Assembly: GCF_050948215.1 (NCBI RefSeq)
Contig: NW_027488936.1
Location: 1 to 64,000 of the forward strand
Reading direction: 5' to 3'
Source: Halictus rubicundus
Lineage: Eukaryota; Arthropoda; Insecta; Hymenoptera; Halictidae
DNA length: 64,000 bases
This document shows positions 15,601 to 25,000 of the stretch, piece after piece. Under the pieces are notes generated by a model. It was given only the letters and a program-made list of their open reading frames with translations, had not been told where the DNA came from and ran no database searches. Numbering within the stretch: the first letter of the stretch is position 1; each line of letters opens with the position of its first letter. The position numbers were made by a program, and so were the translations under genes.

Positions 15601-17590
15601 GATATGATAGGATAGAGGATAGGATAGGATAGAGGATTGGATAGACGATAGGATAGGATAGAGGATAGGATAGGATAGAGGATAGGATTGGTTAGAGGTT
15701 AGGATAGGATAGAAGATAGGATAGGATAGAGGATTGGATAGGATACAGGATAGGATAGGATAGAGGATAGGATAGGGGATTTGATAGGATAGAGGATAGG
15801 ATAGGATAGAAGATAGGATAGGATAGGATAGAGCATAGGATAGGATAGAGGATAGGATAGGATAGAGGATAGGATAGGATAGAGGATAGGATAGGATAGA
15901 GGATAGGATAGGATAGAGGATAGGATAGGATAGAGGATAGGATAGACGATAGGAAAGGATAGAGGATAGGATAGGATAGGATAGGATAGAGGATAGGATA
16001 GGATAGAGGATAGGATAGGATAGAGGATTGGATAGATGATAGGATAGGATAGAGGATATTATAGGATAGAGGATATGATAGGATAGAGGATAGGATAGGA
16101 TAGAGGATTGGATAGACGATAGGATAGGATAGAGGATAGGATAGGATAGAGGATAGGATAGGATAGAGGATAGGATAGGATAGAGGATAGGATAGGATAG
16201 AGGATAGGATAGGATAGAGAATAGGATAGGATAGAGGATAGGATAGGATAGAGGATAGGATAGGATAGAGGATAGGATAGGATAGAGGATAGATGATAGG
16301 ATAGGATAGAGGATAGGATAGGGGATTTGATAGGATAGAGGATAGGATAGGATAGAGGACAGGATAGGATAGAGGATTGAATAGGATACAGGAAAGGATA
16401 GGATTGAGGATAGATGATAGGATAGGATAGAGGATAGGATAGGACAGAGGATAGGATAGAGGATAGGATAGGATAGAGGATAGGATAGGATAGAGGATAG
16501 GATAGACGATAGGAGAGGATAGAGGATATGATAGGATAGAGGATAGGATAGGATAGAGGATTGGATAGGATAGAGGATATTATAGGATAGAGGATATGAT
16601 AGGATAGAGGATAGGATAGGATAGAGGATTGGATAGGATAGAGGATATATGATAGGATAGGATAGAGGATAGGATAGGGGATTTGATAGGATAGAGGATA
16701 GGATAGGATAGAGGACAGGATAGGATAGAGGATTGGATAGACGATAGGATAGGATAGAGGATAGGATAGGATAGAGGATAGGATAGAGGATAGGATAGAG
16801 GATAGGATAGAGGATAGAGGATAGGATAGGATAGGATAGAGGATAGGATAGAGGATAGGATAGAGGATAGGATAGGATAGAGGATAGGATAGGATAGAGG
16901 ATAGGATAGGATAGAGGATAGGATAGGATAGAGGATAGGATAGGATAGAGGATAGGATAGGATAGAGGATAGGATAGGATAGAGGATAGGATAGGATAGA
17001 GGATAGGATAGGATAGAGGATAGGATAGGATAGAGGATAGGATAGGATAGAGGATAGGATAGGATAGAGGATAGGATTGGTTAGAGGTTAGGATAGGATA
17101 GAAGATAGGATAGGATAGAGGATTGGATAGGATACAGGATAGGATAGGATAGAGGATAGGATAGGGGATTTGATAGGATAGAGGATAGGATAGGGGATTG
17201 GATAGGATAGGATAGAGGATAGGATAGGATAGAGGATAGGATAGGATAGAGGATAGGATAGGATAGAGGATAGGATAGGATAGAGGATAGGATAGGATAG
17301 AGGATAGGATAGGATAGAGGATAGGATAGGATAGAGGATAGGATAGGATAGAGGATATGATAGGATAGAGGATAGGATAGGATAGAGGATAGGATAGGAT
17401 AGAGGATAGGATAGGATAGAGGATAGGATAGGATAGAGGATAGGATAGGATAGAGGATAGGATAGGATAGGATAGAGGATAGGATAGAGGATAGGATAGG
17501 ATAGAGGATAGGATAGGATAGAGGATAGGATAGGATAGAGGATAGGATAGGATAGAGGACAGGATAGGATAGAGCATAGGATAGGGGATT
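12691..17590. repeat. Tandem duplication of a 2.4-2.5 kb block bounded by GGTTAGAGGTTAGG
   Basis: The marker GATTGGTTAGAGGTTAGG occurs at 12691 and 15184. The following variants keep order: GGTAGACGATAGG at 13021 and 15497, a GGATAGATGATAGG stretch at 13621 and 16029, GGATATATGATAGG near 14234 and 16642, and a further GATTGGTTAG at 14662 and 17075. Offsets drift through 2493, 2476, 2408 and 2413. The drift is in whole 17-bp units plus one 5-bp step, as expected from unit gain and loss in the homogeneous tracts. Confidence 0.8.
14800..15182. repeat. Homogeneous 17-mer tract
   Basis: About 22 consecutive copies of the canonical 17-bp unit with no variant seen, lying between a GGGGATTGG variant near 14770 and the GATTGGTTAGAGG marker at 15184. 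Such uniform stretches inside variant-rich blocks suggest local expansion. Confidence 0.8.
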
Positions 17591-17639
17591 GGATAGGATA
17601 GGATAGAGGATAGGGTAGGATAGAAGATAGGATAGGATA

Positions 17640-18255
17640 GAGGATAGGATAGGACAGAGGATAGGATAGGGGATTTGATAGGATAGAGGATAGGATAGGA
17701 TAGAGGACAGGATAGGATAGAGGATTGGATAGGATACAGGAAAGGATAGGATTGAGGATAGATGATAGGATAGGATAGAGGATAGGATAGGACAGAGGAT
17801 GGGATGGGATAGAGGATACGATATATTACAGGATAGGATAGGATAGAGGATAGGATAGGATAGAGTATGGGATAGGATTGAGGATAGGATAGACGAAAGG
17901 ATAGGATAGAGGATAGGATAGGATAGAGGATAGGATAGGATAGAGGATAGGATAGGGGATTTGATAGGATAGAGGATAGGATAGGATAGAAGATAGGATA
18001 GGATAGAGGATAGGATAGGACAGAGGATAGGATAGGGGATTTGATAGGATAGAGGATAGGATAGGATAGAGGACAGGATAGGATAGAGGATTGGATAGGA
18101 TACAGGAAAGGATAGGATTGAGGATAGATGATAGGATAGGATAGAGGATAGGATAGGACAGAGGATGGGATGGGATAGAGGATACGATATATTACAGGAT
18201 AGGATAGGATAGAGGATAGGATAGGATAGAGTATGGGATAGGATTGAGGATAGGT
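17640..18255. repeat. Tandem duplication, period 366 bp
   Basis: About 17640-17889 recurs at 18006-18255. Markers at offset 366 are GACAGAGG at 17653 and 18019, GAGGACAG at 17703 and 18069, and the unusual GATACGATATATTACAGG at about 17817 and 18183. The last is the most divergent variant in the left arm and occurs only in these two copies. Confidence 0.8.
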
Positions 18256-18629
18256 TAGGATTGAGGATGCGATAGGATAGAGGATAGGATAGCATAGAGG
18301 ATTGGATAGGATACAGGATAGGATTGAGGATAGGACAGGATAGAGGATAGGATATAATAGAGGATAGGATCCGATAGAGGATAGGATAGGGGATTCGTTG
18401 GATAGAGGATAGGATAGGATAGGATAGAGGATAGGATAGGATAGAGGATAGGATAGGGGATTGGATAGGATAGGATAGAGGATAGGATAGGGGATTGGAT
18501 AGGATAGGATAGAGGATAGGATAGGATAGAGGATAGGATAGGATAGAGGATAGGATAGGATAGAGGATAGGATAGGATAGAGGATAGGATAGAGGATAGA
18601 GGATAGGATAGGATAGAGGATAGGATAGA

Positions 18630-19147
18630 GGATAGGATAGGATAGAGGATAGGATAGGATAGAGGATAGGATAGGATAGAGGATAGGATAGGATAGAGGA
18701 TAGGATAGGATAGAGGATAGGATAGGATAGAGGATAGGATAGGATAGAGGATAGGATAGGATAGAGGATAGGATAGGATAGAGGATAGGATAGGATAGAG
18801 GATAGGATAGGATAGAGGATAGGATAGGATAGAGGATAGGATAGGATAGAGGATAGGATAGGATAGAGGATAGGATAGGATAGAGGATAGGATAGGATAG
18901 AGGATAGGATAGGATAGAGGATAGGATAGGATAGAGGATAGGATAGGATAGAGGATAGGATAGGATAGAGGATAGGATAGGATAGAGGATAGGATAGGAT
19001 AGAGGATAGGATAGGATAGAGGATAGGATAGGATAGAGGATAGGATAGGATAGAGGATAGGATAGGATAGAGGATAGGATAGGATAGAGGATAGGATAGG
19101 ATAGAGGATAGGATAGGATAGAGGATAGGATAGGATAGAGGATAGGA
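18630..19147. repeat. Homogeneous 17-mer tract beside the insertion
   Basis: About 30 consecutive canonical 17-bp units. The tract ends at the variant GATTGGTGAGAGG near 19145. The same arrangement (12-bp units, then a pure tract, then GGTGAGAGG, then GGATGGGATAGAGG) recurs at about 35.9-36.6 kb and 45.2-45.9 kb. This identifies the retroelement's left flank as one member of a duplicated block. Confidence 0.85.
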
Positions 19148-19342
19148 TTGGTGAGAGGTTAGGATAGGATAGAAGATAGGATAGGATAGAGGATTGGATA
19201 GGATACAGGATAGGATAGGATAGAGGATAGGATAGGGGATTTGATAGGATAGAGGATAGGATAGGATAGAGGATAGGATAGGATAGAGGATAGGATGGGA
19301 TAGAGGATAGGATAGGATAGAGGATAGGATAGGATAGAGGAT

Positions 19343-19495
19343 GGGGACCGAGGGGATATGGGCTTAGTAGTGGTGACTCGGATCCACTACTAGGTATGCC
19401 ACAGTGGTGGCGGTCATATCCCTAAAATCCTCTACGCTCCACCTCCTCGTGGTGGTCCCTGGGAACACACATAGTTGTGTGTTGCTAACGGAGCG
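19343..19495 (+). ncRNA. HDV-like self-cleaving ribozyme at the element 5' end (predicted)
   Basis: The nested double-pseudoknot fold can be drawn by hand. P1 is GGGGACC (19343-19349) with GGTCCCT (19454-19460), including the G-U wobble typical of the cleavage site. P2 is CGCTCC (19435-19440) with GGAGCG (19490-19495). P3 is ACC (19441-19443) with GGT (19451-19453), and L3 is TCCTCGT, almost the HDV loop. P1.1 is CC (19445-19446) with GG (19461-19462). P4 is AACACACA (19464-19471) with TGTGTGTT (19476-19483). J4/2 reads GCTAAC, placing the catalytic C at 19485. J1/2 is long (19350-19434) and carries two helices of its own: GGGATATG with CATATCCC (19353-19360/19415-19422), and TAGTAGTGG with CCACTACTA (19365-19373/19384-19392). 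Predicted cleavage lies 5' of G19343, exactly at the satellite junction. Such ribozymes are established at the 5' end of R2 and some other non-LTR elements. Activity here is inferred. Confidence 0.87.
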
Positions 19496-19936
19496 AGGGG
19501 TATTCCGCGGAAAGTAGTCCCAATGATGTATGAGGCGATGCCGGCGGGATCTTCGGATCCTGGCAGGGCCTCCCTTGCCGGTAAGGCTCACACGGAGGGA
19601 TAAAAAACCGCGGAATGGGTCCTGCGATAACGACCGGGGAGGTCGCCGCAGGGCCCTTGCCGTAAACCGGTGGTCATGTTTTACCGGAACGGTGGTCTTG
19701 CCTTAATCGGCCGGGCCGCGAGGATGATAACCTCTATAAAAATCCCTAATGCCCTAAGCTTAGGTGCGCGGTGAGAGGGTACGCCCTGGCTACAGGGCGC
19801 GGCTGGTGGGGTACATCAGCCACTAGCGCACCATCTCTGGATACCTGGCGAACTCCAGTTGAAATTAGCCTTACCCGGGCAAGGAGGCTCTGCCCGGGCG
19901 GACGTGTTTTTTCCTGCCAATCTCGTGGGACCAGAT
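19496..19936 (+). other. Retrotransposon 5' UTR downstream of the ribozyme
   Basis: This is a 441-bp leader before the first in-frame ATG of ORF1. It contains at least eight upstream ATGs (19523, 19526, 19530, 19538, 19615, 19676, 19724, 19749) and a TGA in the ORF1 frame at 19772-19774. It has a two-tier hairpin: GGGTCCTGCG with CGCAGGGCCC (19617-19626/19647-19656, one wobble), enclosing CGACC with GGTCG (19631-19635/19641-19645). CGGTGGTC is directly repeated (about 19668 and 19690). Many upstream AUGs plus a ribozyme-made, uncapped 5' end make ordinary cap-dependent scanning unlikely. Internal initiation is an inference. Confidence 0.75.
19874..19898 (+). promoter_or_regulatory. Perfect hairpin just upstream of the ORF1 AUG
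   Basis: CCCGGGCA (19874-19881) pairs perfectly with TGCCCGGG (19891-19898) around a 9-nt loop. It ends 38 nt before the ORF1 ATG at 19937. The GC-rich stem would hinder or position initiating ribosomes; a role in translation is inferred from its position only. Confidence 0.5.
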
Positions 19937-22096
19937 ATGGAATCGTATAATAAAAACCTTGATGTTGTGGGGGAGGCTGCCGATACGGCAGCAGCTGCGG
20001 CGGGGGAAGAGACGGCAGCGGTCACTGACGGGGAGGGGATGGCAACGATTACTGCCGGGGAGGACGCGGTCGTGGTCATCGCGGACGAGGACTCGGATGG
20101 GGATGAAACAATCATCTCCATCTCGAGCTCCGTCGGCTCGATCGTGACGCGCGGGGGCGCGGAGAAGCGGGGCGCGACATCTGGGGTCTCTGACCCCAAG
20201 CGTGCCCGGTTAGAGGGGGGGCAGCACACCCGCGGCGGGTCGGTGTCGCGGACGGACCCCGGGGAGGGCTCGTCGGGGACGCCCACCATGGATCTGGCCC
20301 TCGGCGGCCGCGCCGAGAGGAGTCAGACGAGGAGGGTGGATGACCTCATCGAGCTGGGTGGGAGGATGCCGACAGCGCAGCTAGTAGGGGAGGTGGAGGA
20401 GGCGATGTTGAGGGTGGAGAGAGTCTCCACCGTCTCAAAGGGCCTCAAGGGGGACCTGGCTAAAGACTTGCGGGATTGTTCTGCAGTCGCCAGGGCCCAC
20501 TGCACCACCTTGATGCAGCGGTGCTTTACCGGGATGGCGTGGCAGGGTAGCCAGGAGGTGGCCCGCCTCCGCGAGCAGAACGCGGCCCTCGCGAAGGAGG
20601 CGGGTGACCTCCGGGCGAGGCTCCGGTCAATGGAGGCCGGGCGGCGGGCGAACACCGACAGCGGTCGCCGGGCGGGACATGCGCCAATAGGGGAAGCGCC
20701 CCCCGCCTCCTCGACAGCGGGGGTCCGTACGCGGGGGATGGAGGCGATGGGACCGTCGGGGGAGGGAGCGGGAGTTTTGGACTCCGAAGCCCTGCTTCTC
20801 CGGGTCGGCGCGCTGATAACGGCCAGGAACCGGGAGCTAGAGGCCCGGATGGAGGAGCGGTTCCGGACGATTCTGGCCGGTTTGGCCCCGGCCCTCCGGG
20901 CGGAGGGTAAATCGGCGCGCGAGGCGACGCCGGTGGCTTCTCTGCCGGCGACGTCTGTCACCAAGGGGACTGGACCGGTGGTCGTGTCCAACGTGAGGGT
21001 GGTGCCCCCCGTTATCATTCCGCCACCGGTCGTCCCGGCCTCGTGGATGGAGGTGACGAGCAAGGCGGCGAAGAGGGCCAAGAAGAAGATGGCCGCGGAG
21101 GAGGCTGCGGCGAGAGCAGCCGCGGCCGAGGCAGCTGCCGCCGCTTCACGGCTGAAGGCTGCGTGGGAGCCGAGGGCGGCGGGCGGCGCACGAGTGCAGG
21201 GCGGCGCGAGCGCGGCGAAGCCCGCCGCCGGGAGGGACGGTGGCCTGGGACGCACCCCCAGAACGGGAGCAGTGGCCATCACCATCCCCGAGAGCTGCAA
21301 GCTCACTTATTCGGAGGTGATGGCCAGGGCAAAAGAGAGGGTGGACCTCAAGGCTATCGGGATCGAGTCGGGGGTGCTTCCCAGGCGGTCGAAAACCGGC
21401 GGGATCCTCCTGGAGGTCAGGGGCACGGGGTGCCAGGAGAAGGCACGGGCCCTCTCCGGGAGGATCGCCGAGGCGCTTGGGGGGACCGGGGTTAAGGTCT
21501 CCCAGGCGGTCAAGCGCGGCGAGGTGCGCGTGGCGGGCCTGGACGACTCGGTGTCGCCCGGGGACGTAGCGGCGGCGCTGGCGGCGGCGGGGGGGTGTTC
21601 CGCGGCGGAGTTCCGGGTCGGCGAGATCCGCAGACCCGCCTCGGAGCAGGCGCTGGGCTCCTGTTGGGCCCAGGGCCCCCTCGCGGCCGTCAAGAAAGTG
21701 TTGGCGGGAGGCCGGCTGCTGGTCGGCTGGTCCTCGGCCCGCGTCGAGGCGCTGAGGGAGCGGCCCCTCCAATGCTTCCGTTGTTTGGAGACGGGGCACA
21801 CGCGGGCGACATGCAAGAGCGCGGTCGACAGAGGCGCGATGTGCTACCGCTGCGGGGCGGCGGAGCACCGGGCTTCGGCCTGTAAGGCCGCCCCCAGGTG
21901 TCCGCTCTGCGCGGACCTGGGGAGACCATCGGGCCATAGATTCGGGGCCAAAGCGTGTGCCCCGGCTCCCAAGAGGGGCCGCGCGGCGACGAAAGAGAAG
22001 GGCGCGTCTGGGGCTGCATCCGCGCAGCGGCCGCAGACGGCGCCGGGGGCCCGGACCTCCCAGGGAGGGGACTCTGCAGAGCCCATGTTAGAGTAG
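19937..22096 (+). CDS. ORF1: Gag-like RNA-binding protein with three zinc knuckles
   Basis: The protein is 719 aa from ATG 19937, the first in-frame ATG; the frame is open back to 19775 with no earlier ATG. In R1-clade elements ORF1p binds element RNA, multimerises, and can carry the complex to chromosomal targets. Seen along the protein: an acidic, Ala/Ser-rich N-terminus; a Leu/Glu/Arg heptad-like stretch (about 207-235), probably coiled coil; a Lys/Ala-rich basic stretch (about 375-410), possibly a nuclear-localisation or RNA-binding tail; a more ordered region (about 456-612) starting LTYSEVMARAKE; then knuckles CFRC-x4-H-x4-C (from C613), CYRC-x4-H-x4-C (from C636) and a looser C-x2-C-x8-H-x6-C (C655-C674). 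The end is Arg/Gln/Ala-rich. It stops at TAG 22094-22096 and overlaps the ORF2 frame. The length is nearer the long ORF1s of SART/TRAS-type elements than a minimal Gag; that comparison is from general knowledge. No internal stop or frameshift is seen. Confidence 0.93.
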   Translation: MESYNKNLDVVGEAADTAAAAAGEETAAVTDGEGMATITAGEDAVVVIADEDSDGDETIISISSSVGSIVTRGGAEKRGATSGVSDPKRARLEGGQHTRGGSVSRTDPGEGSSGTPTMDLALGGRAERSQTRRVDDLIELGGRMPTAQLVGEVEEAMLRVERVSTVSKGLKGDLAKDLRDCSAVARAHCTTLMQRCFTGMAWQGSQEVARLREQNAALAKEAGDLRARLRSMEAGRRANTDSGRRAGHAPIGEAPPASSTAGVRTRGMEAMGPSGEGAGVLDSEALLLRVGALITARNRELEARMEERFRTILAGLAPALRAEGKSAREATPVASLPATSVTKGTGPVVVSNVRVVPPVIIPPPVVPASWMEVTSKAAKRAKKKMAAEEAAARAAAAEAAAAASRLKAAWEPRAAGGARVQGGASAAKPAAGRDGGLGRTPRTGAVAITIPESCKLTYSEVMARAKERVDLKAIGIESGVLPRRSKTGGILLEVRGTGCQEKARALSGRIAEALGGTGVKVSQAVKRGEVRVAGLDDSVSPGDVAAALAAAGGCSAAEFRVGEIRRPASEQALGSCWAQGPLAAVKKVLAGGRLLVGWSSARVEALRERPLQCFRCLETGHTRATCKSAVDRGAMCYRCGAAEHRASACKAAPRCPLCADLGRPSGHRFGAKACAPAPKRGRAATKEKGASGAASAQRPQTAPGARTSQGGDSAEPMLE

Positions 22097-25000
22097 GTAC
22101 TTTTAATCCTACTCCGGTTCTGCAGGCGAACCTCAACCACTCGCGCGCGGCACAGGACCTGTTTGTCCAAGCCGTGCGCGAGTGGGGGGCTGGGCTGGCA
22201 GTTGCGGCGGAGCCGTACGCAATCCCCGAACACCCCTTCTGGGTGGGGGACGAGATCGGCTCCGTAGTAATAGTGGCGGGAAGCCGCCCCGGGTCCCCGT
22301 CGGTCTCCCTTCTGGAGCGGGGCGAGGGATTCGTGGCGGTGCAATGGGGGGACATCGCGGTTGTCGGGATCTACATCTCGCCGAGCTGTGGCCTCGATCA
22401 ATTTCGGGGGTTCCTGGGCGGGCTGAACAGCTGCATCGCGCGGTGCAGCGCCCGCCCGGTTCTCGTTTTGGGAGACTTCAATGCCCACGCGGTATCGTGG
22501 GGGAGTCCCAGGACGACCACTAGGGGTAGCGAGGTGTTAACCTGGGCGGCCGGCCTGGATCTCCGGTTGATTAACCGGGGATCCACGCCGACGTGCGTGC
22601 GTCCGCAGGGGGTCTCGATTGTCGACCTGACATGGGGGACTCCCTCGGCCGTGCGCCGGGTGTCGGGATGGAGGGTGGCCGAGGAGATAGAGATTGCGTC
22701 AGACCATACGCCCATCGTCATGGACGTGTGGCCCACCCTCCACGCGCGGGATTCCCGGCCGGGCCGGGGGGACCGACGGCCGCGATGGGCCTTGAAGCGG
22801 CTGGACGCGGACGCGTTCGGGGCCGCGGTAGCCGCGGCGACATGGACGGGGCCGGCCCTGTCCGAGCTGGCGCCTGCGCAAGGGGCGAGGCGGCTGCGGG
22901 AGGTAATGACGGCGGTGTGCGACACCGCCATGCCCCGCAGCCGGTTCGCCCCCAGGAGGGCGGCGTACTGGTGGTCCGCCGGCATTGCGGAGCTCCGGCG
23001 TGCCTGCAATGCCGCGCGGCGTCGGTACGGCCGAGCGCGTAGGAGGCGCGACGACGAGGAGGCGACGGCGAGGCTCGGCGGGGAGTACCGAGCCGCGCTC
23101 GGGGTTCTCCGCAGGGCTATCGCGCGGGCCAAGGCCGACGCGTGGTCGGAGCTCGTCGGCACGGTGGACTCCGATCCATGGGGGCGCCCGTACAAGCTTG
23201 TCATGAACAAGCTGCGCGCGTGGGCGCCTCCGGTGACGGAGTCGATGGACCCCCACCTGCTCGAGGGAGTGGTGGCGTCCCTCTTCCCGCGAGAGGGGGG
23301 ACAACTGCGCCGCTCCCATTGGGAACAGGAGCCTCTCTCCTGGTCCGCAGAGTGGGAGGTGTCGGCCGGCGAGCTGGGTGAGGCGATGGCCAGGGCGCGG
23401 CGGGTGGGCCGCAAGGCCCCGGGCCCGGACGGGGTGCCGGGCCGCGCGTTGGTCTTGGCCCTGGAGGGGGGACTCGCCGCCGAACTCCGGCAGCTGTATA
23501 ACGGCTGTCTGAGGGAGGGGGTGTTCCCCACGGAGTGGAAGTCGGGCAGGTTGGTCCTCCTTCCGAAGGGGGGCAAGTCCCGGGACTCGCCCTCAGGGTA
23601 CCGGCCAATTTGTCTGCTGGACGAGGCGGGGAAGTTGTTCGAGCGCGTACTCGTTGGACGCCTCGTCCGGCACCTGTCGGCGGGAGGGGTCCCCGATCTG
23701 AGCGGGGTTCAATTCGGCTTCCGGGAGGGTCTCTCCACCGTCGACGCTATTCAGCGGGTGAGGGCTCTCTCGGAGGCCTGTACGAGGGGGGGCGGTGTTG
23801 CGTTGGCGATATCCTTGGATATCGCTAACGCGTTCAACACCGTCCCCTGGGATCGGATAATGGAGGCCCTGGTCTTCCACCGGGTGCCTCTGTATCTCAG
23901 AAGGGTGATCGGGAGCTATCTCTCCGACAGGGGTATAGAGTATCCCGGCCGGTACGGGATGGTGCGCAGGGGCGTCGTGCGCGGGGTTCCGCAGGGCTCG
24001 GTGTTGGGCCCGTTGCTGTGGAATCTTGCGTACGATCGCGTCCTGCGGGAGGAGATGCCTCCCGGGGTCAGCCTGACGTGTTACGCCGACGACACGCTGG
24101 TATTGGCCACCGGGAGGTATGCGAAGGAGGCCATCTGCCTGGCGGAGCGCGGCGCGTGGCGCGCGGTGCGCGCGATCCAGTCGCTGGGCCTAGAGGTGTC
24201 CGTCGAGAAAACCAGGGCCATGTGGTTTCTCCGCTCGGCCCGGTTGGCGGCGCCTCCCCAGTGCTGGATCTGCGTGGGGGAGGGGATGGTCAAGGTCGGG
24301 TCCCAGATGCGGTACCTGGGACTCGAGCTTGACGGCCGGTGGCGTTTTGACCGCCACCTTGAGTCGCTGGCGCCCCGGGCGGAGAGGGCGACCGCTGCGC
24401 TCGGTCGCCTTCTCCCGAATCTCGGGGGACCCTGTGGACGGGTGCGTCGTCTGTTCGCGGTGGTGGTGCGAGTTTTGGTCCTGTACGGAGCCCCTGTGTG
24501 GGCGCGCGATGTCTTGGCTAGGGGGCGCAGTGGCGGCACACGGTCGCTGCTGCGTCGCATCGAGCGCAGGCTGGCCATAGGCATCGTGCGGGGGTACCGC
24601 ACCATTTCATACGCGACGGCGATGGTGATGTCGGGGCTGATCCCCCTCGAGCTGGAGGCCCGCGTGTTGGCGGATGTGCATACGCACTCCAGGGAACTCC
24701 GGCTCCGGGGGGTGGCCCCGGATCAGGCGCGGCTCATGGTGGATGAGCTCAGGCGACATGCTCGGCGGCACGCAGCCCGGGAGTGGCGCGATAGCCTTCC
24801 CGGGACGAGGGAGGGCGAGAGGCGGGCCGTTCGGGCCATCCTCCCGGTGTTCGATCAATGGAACAGGGGATGGATGGGGCATAGGGTCTCCTACCGTGTG
24901 ACGCAGGTGATGAGCGGGCACGGGTGCTTCGGCGACTACCTGTGTCGCATCGGGAGGGAGACCGAGGAGGCGTGTCACCACTGCGGCGAGCCGCGGGACA

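Larger units (their letters stand above)
1..19342. repeat. Satellite array, left arm (17-bp unit family)
   Basis: Continuous tandem repeat. The commonest unit is TAGAGGATAGGATAGGA (17 bp = one TAGAGGA plus two TAGGA); 12-bp and 22-bp units differ by one TAGGA. The + strand is almost free of C. Recurrent variants mark sub-blocks: GGGGATTTG, GATTGGTTAGG, ACAGGAAAGG followed by GGATTGAGG, TAGATGATAGG, TAGAGCATAGG, GGATATGTTGG and GGTTAGAGGTTAGG. Roughly 1-12.7 kb is variant-rich and shuffled; 12.7-19.3 kb contains long homogeneous 17-mer tracts. I see no gene, RNA gene or other transposon in it. The array ends at the retroelement 5' end after TAGAGGAT. Confidence 0.97.

Noticed and set aside
2297..18295. 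Long minus-strand reading frames (up to about 790 codons) in the left satellite arm
   Set aside because: They are a by-product of a stop-free tandem unit: the same 17-residue cycle appears in all three frames, and several frames overlap each other. There is no composition change or domain.
19343..19495. Hepatitis delta virus sequence
   Set aside because: Only the ribozyme fold and a few core nucleotides are shared, as in many cellular and retrotransposon ribozymes. The rest is retroelement.
19364..19591. 75-codon minus-strand frame in the 5' end of the element
   Set aside because: It lies antisense to the ribozyme and leader and has no recognisable motif; it is best explained as chance.
21940..22096. 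Classical -1 slippery site for ORF2 expression
   Set aside because: Reading the ORF1-frame codons through the overlap gave no heptamer of the X-XXY-YYZ form.
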